Translations under genes and position numbers: made by a program
NCBI RefSeq assembly: GCF_002264395.1
Contig: NZ_NFVA01000036.1
Span: 1-64,000, forward strand
Length of the DNA stretch: 64,000 nucleotides
Direction of reading: 5' to 3'
DNA from: Paenibacillus sp. VTT E-133291
GTDB taxonomy: Bacteria; Bacillota; Bacilli; Paenibacillales; Paenibacillaceae
Shown here: positions 63,484-64,000 of the stretch, piece by piece
Layout of the letters: the number at the start of each line of letters is the position of its first letter
Position numbering within the stretch: the stretch's first letter is position 1
The notes under the pieces: model-generated
The model's input: the letters and a program-made list of their open reading frames with translations, nothing else
What the model was told of the DNA's origin: nothing
Databases searched by the model: none

Positions 63484-64000
63484 CTATAGCAATGCTTTTG
63501 GAGCCATCTCTAGGAACTTAGCTGTCGGGTTCTTATCCATCGCTGTCCGCATAGCATATTCGTTCTCGAATAAGACAACAAAATTCCCCTTCTTATCTGT
63601 AACGAGCGTAGAGTTAATACGGAATTTACTCGCATCCGGTTTAGCATCATCTACGATCCAACGTGCAAACTGGTATGGCATACGCTGCAACAGAACATCG
63701 ACACCATATTCACCCTTCATGCGGTACTCGAACACCTCAAACTGCAGCTGTCCCACTACGCCGAGCAGAATATCATCGAAGTTAACCGTGCGGAATACTT
63801 GAATCATACCCTCTTCAGTCAGCTGATCGACACCCTTTTGGAACTGCTTCGATTTCAAAGCATTTTTAATACTCACTTTAGCAAAAATCTCTGGTGAGAA
63901 TGTTGGCAGCTCATCGAATTCCAATTCTCCTGCCTGGCTCAGTGTATCTCCAATTCTAAAAATACCTGGGTCAAACAACCCGATAATATCTCCCGGATAA
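63484..64000 (-). CDS. prfC: Peptide chain release factor 3, C-terminal part (5' end outside window)
   Basis: The frame is open to the window edge and covers about 172 residues. GDIIGLFDPGIFRIGDTL, LPTFSPEIFAKVSIKNALKSKQF and LGVVGQLQFEVFEYRMKGEYGVDV match the domain II/III region of RF3, and the protein ends at MAPKALL. RF3 is the GTPase that releases RF1/RF2 from the ribosome. The GTPase domain lies beyond the window. Confidence 0.95.
   Translation of the reverse strand, partial: YPGDIIGLFDPGIFRIGDTLSQAGELEFDELPTFSPEIFAKVSIKNALKSKQFQKGVDQLTEEGMIQVFRTVNFDDILLGVVGQLQFEVFEYRMKGEYGVDVLLQRMPYQFARWIVDDAKPDASKFRINSTLVTDKKGNFVVLFENEYAMRTAMDKNPTAKFLEMAPKALL

Overview
The window looks like the chromosome of a spore-forming, plant-polysaccharide-degrading Firmicute, most likely a Paenibacillus. 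The signs are moderate GC, strong AGGAGG-type ribosome sites, frequent TTG/GTG starts, an SspI-type spore protein, a BclB-like spore-surface protein, Lpl/Ytc-type sugar ABC systems without their own ATPase, YesM/YesN-type two-component systems and SLH surface anchoring. No rRNA, tRNA, CRISPR array, prophage or transposase was seen.

Layout. 1-644: 3' end of a collagen-like BclB-type gene and a bidirectional terminator. 729-4049 (minus): selD - mnmH - NifS-type cysteine desulfurase, a selenouridine-tRNA pathway. 4294-5445 (minus): a sigma-A-type promoter, a c-di-AMP (ydaO/yuaA) riboswitch, an intrinsic terminator, then an alpha/beta-hydrolase-fold gene that has lost its catalytic Ser and His. 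5616-6668 (minus): a 57-aa homing-endonuclease-associated-repeat protein and a Nif3-like protein. 6780-18180 (minus): a xylan/xylo-oligosaccharide locus with response regulator - kinase - response regulator, binding lipoprotein, two permeases, GH43 and cytoplasmic GH10. A cre-like site lies at the start of the transport genes. 18377-21330 (minus): Ada, a PEP-mutase/isocitrate-lyase-like protein and a DMT exporter.

21548-41177 is a pectin locus. On the minus strand run a permease, a binding lipoprotein, GH105, GH28, an acetyl esterase, cytoplasmic pectin methylesterase, GH43 and a 2457-aa secreted pectate lyase / pectin methylesterase with a cohesin-like module and three SLH repeats. The second permease is on the opposite strand, and a membrane-bound AraC-type regulator lies beyond it. 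The inferred division of labour is that the giant surface enzyme cuts and demethylates pectin outside, the ABC system imports oligomers, and the cytoplasmic enzymes finish deacetylation, demethylation and depolymerisation.

41410-46319: a secreted copper-amine-oxidase-N-like protein with six repeats and a class B PBP. 46836-50004: a Fur-controlled siderophore-binding protein and a fused FecCD permease. 50133-55673: a beta-glucoside system (bglH, then bglP-licT behind a LicT antitermination site) and a divergent LacI-type regulator. 55733-61082: an OmpR-type two-component system followed by a heterodimeric ABC exporter. 61154-64000: an rRNA methyltransferase, a 178-bp foldback repeat, a Ktr-type potassium-channel regulator, sspI and the 3' part of prfC.

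All functional calls come from reading motifs and context; no database search was run. Coordinates of starts were adjusted where a ribosome site clearly favoured an internal codon.
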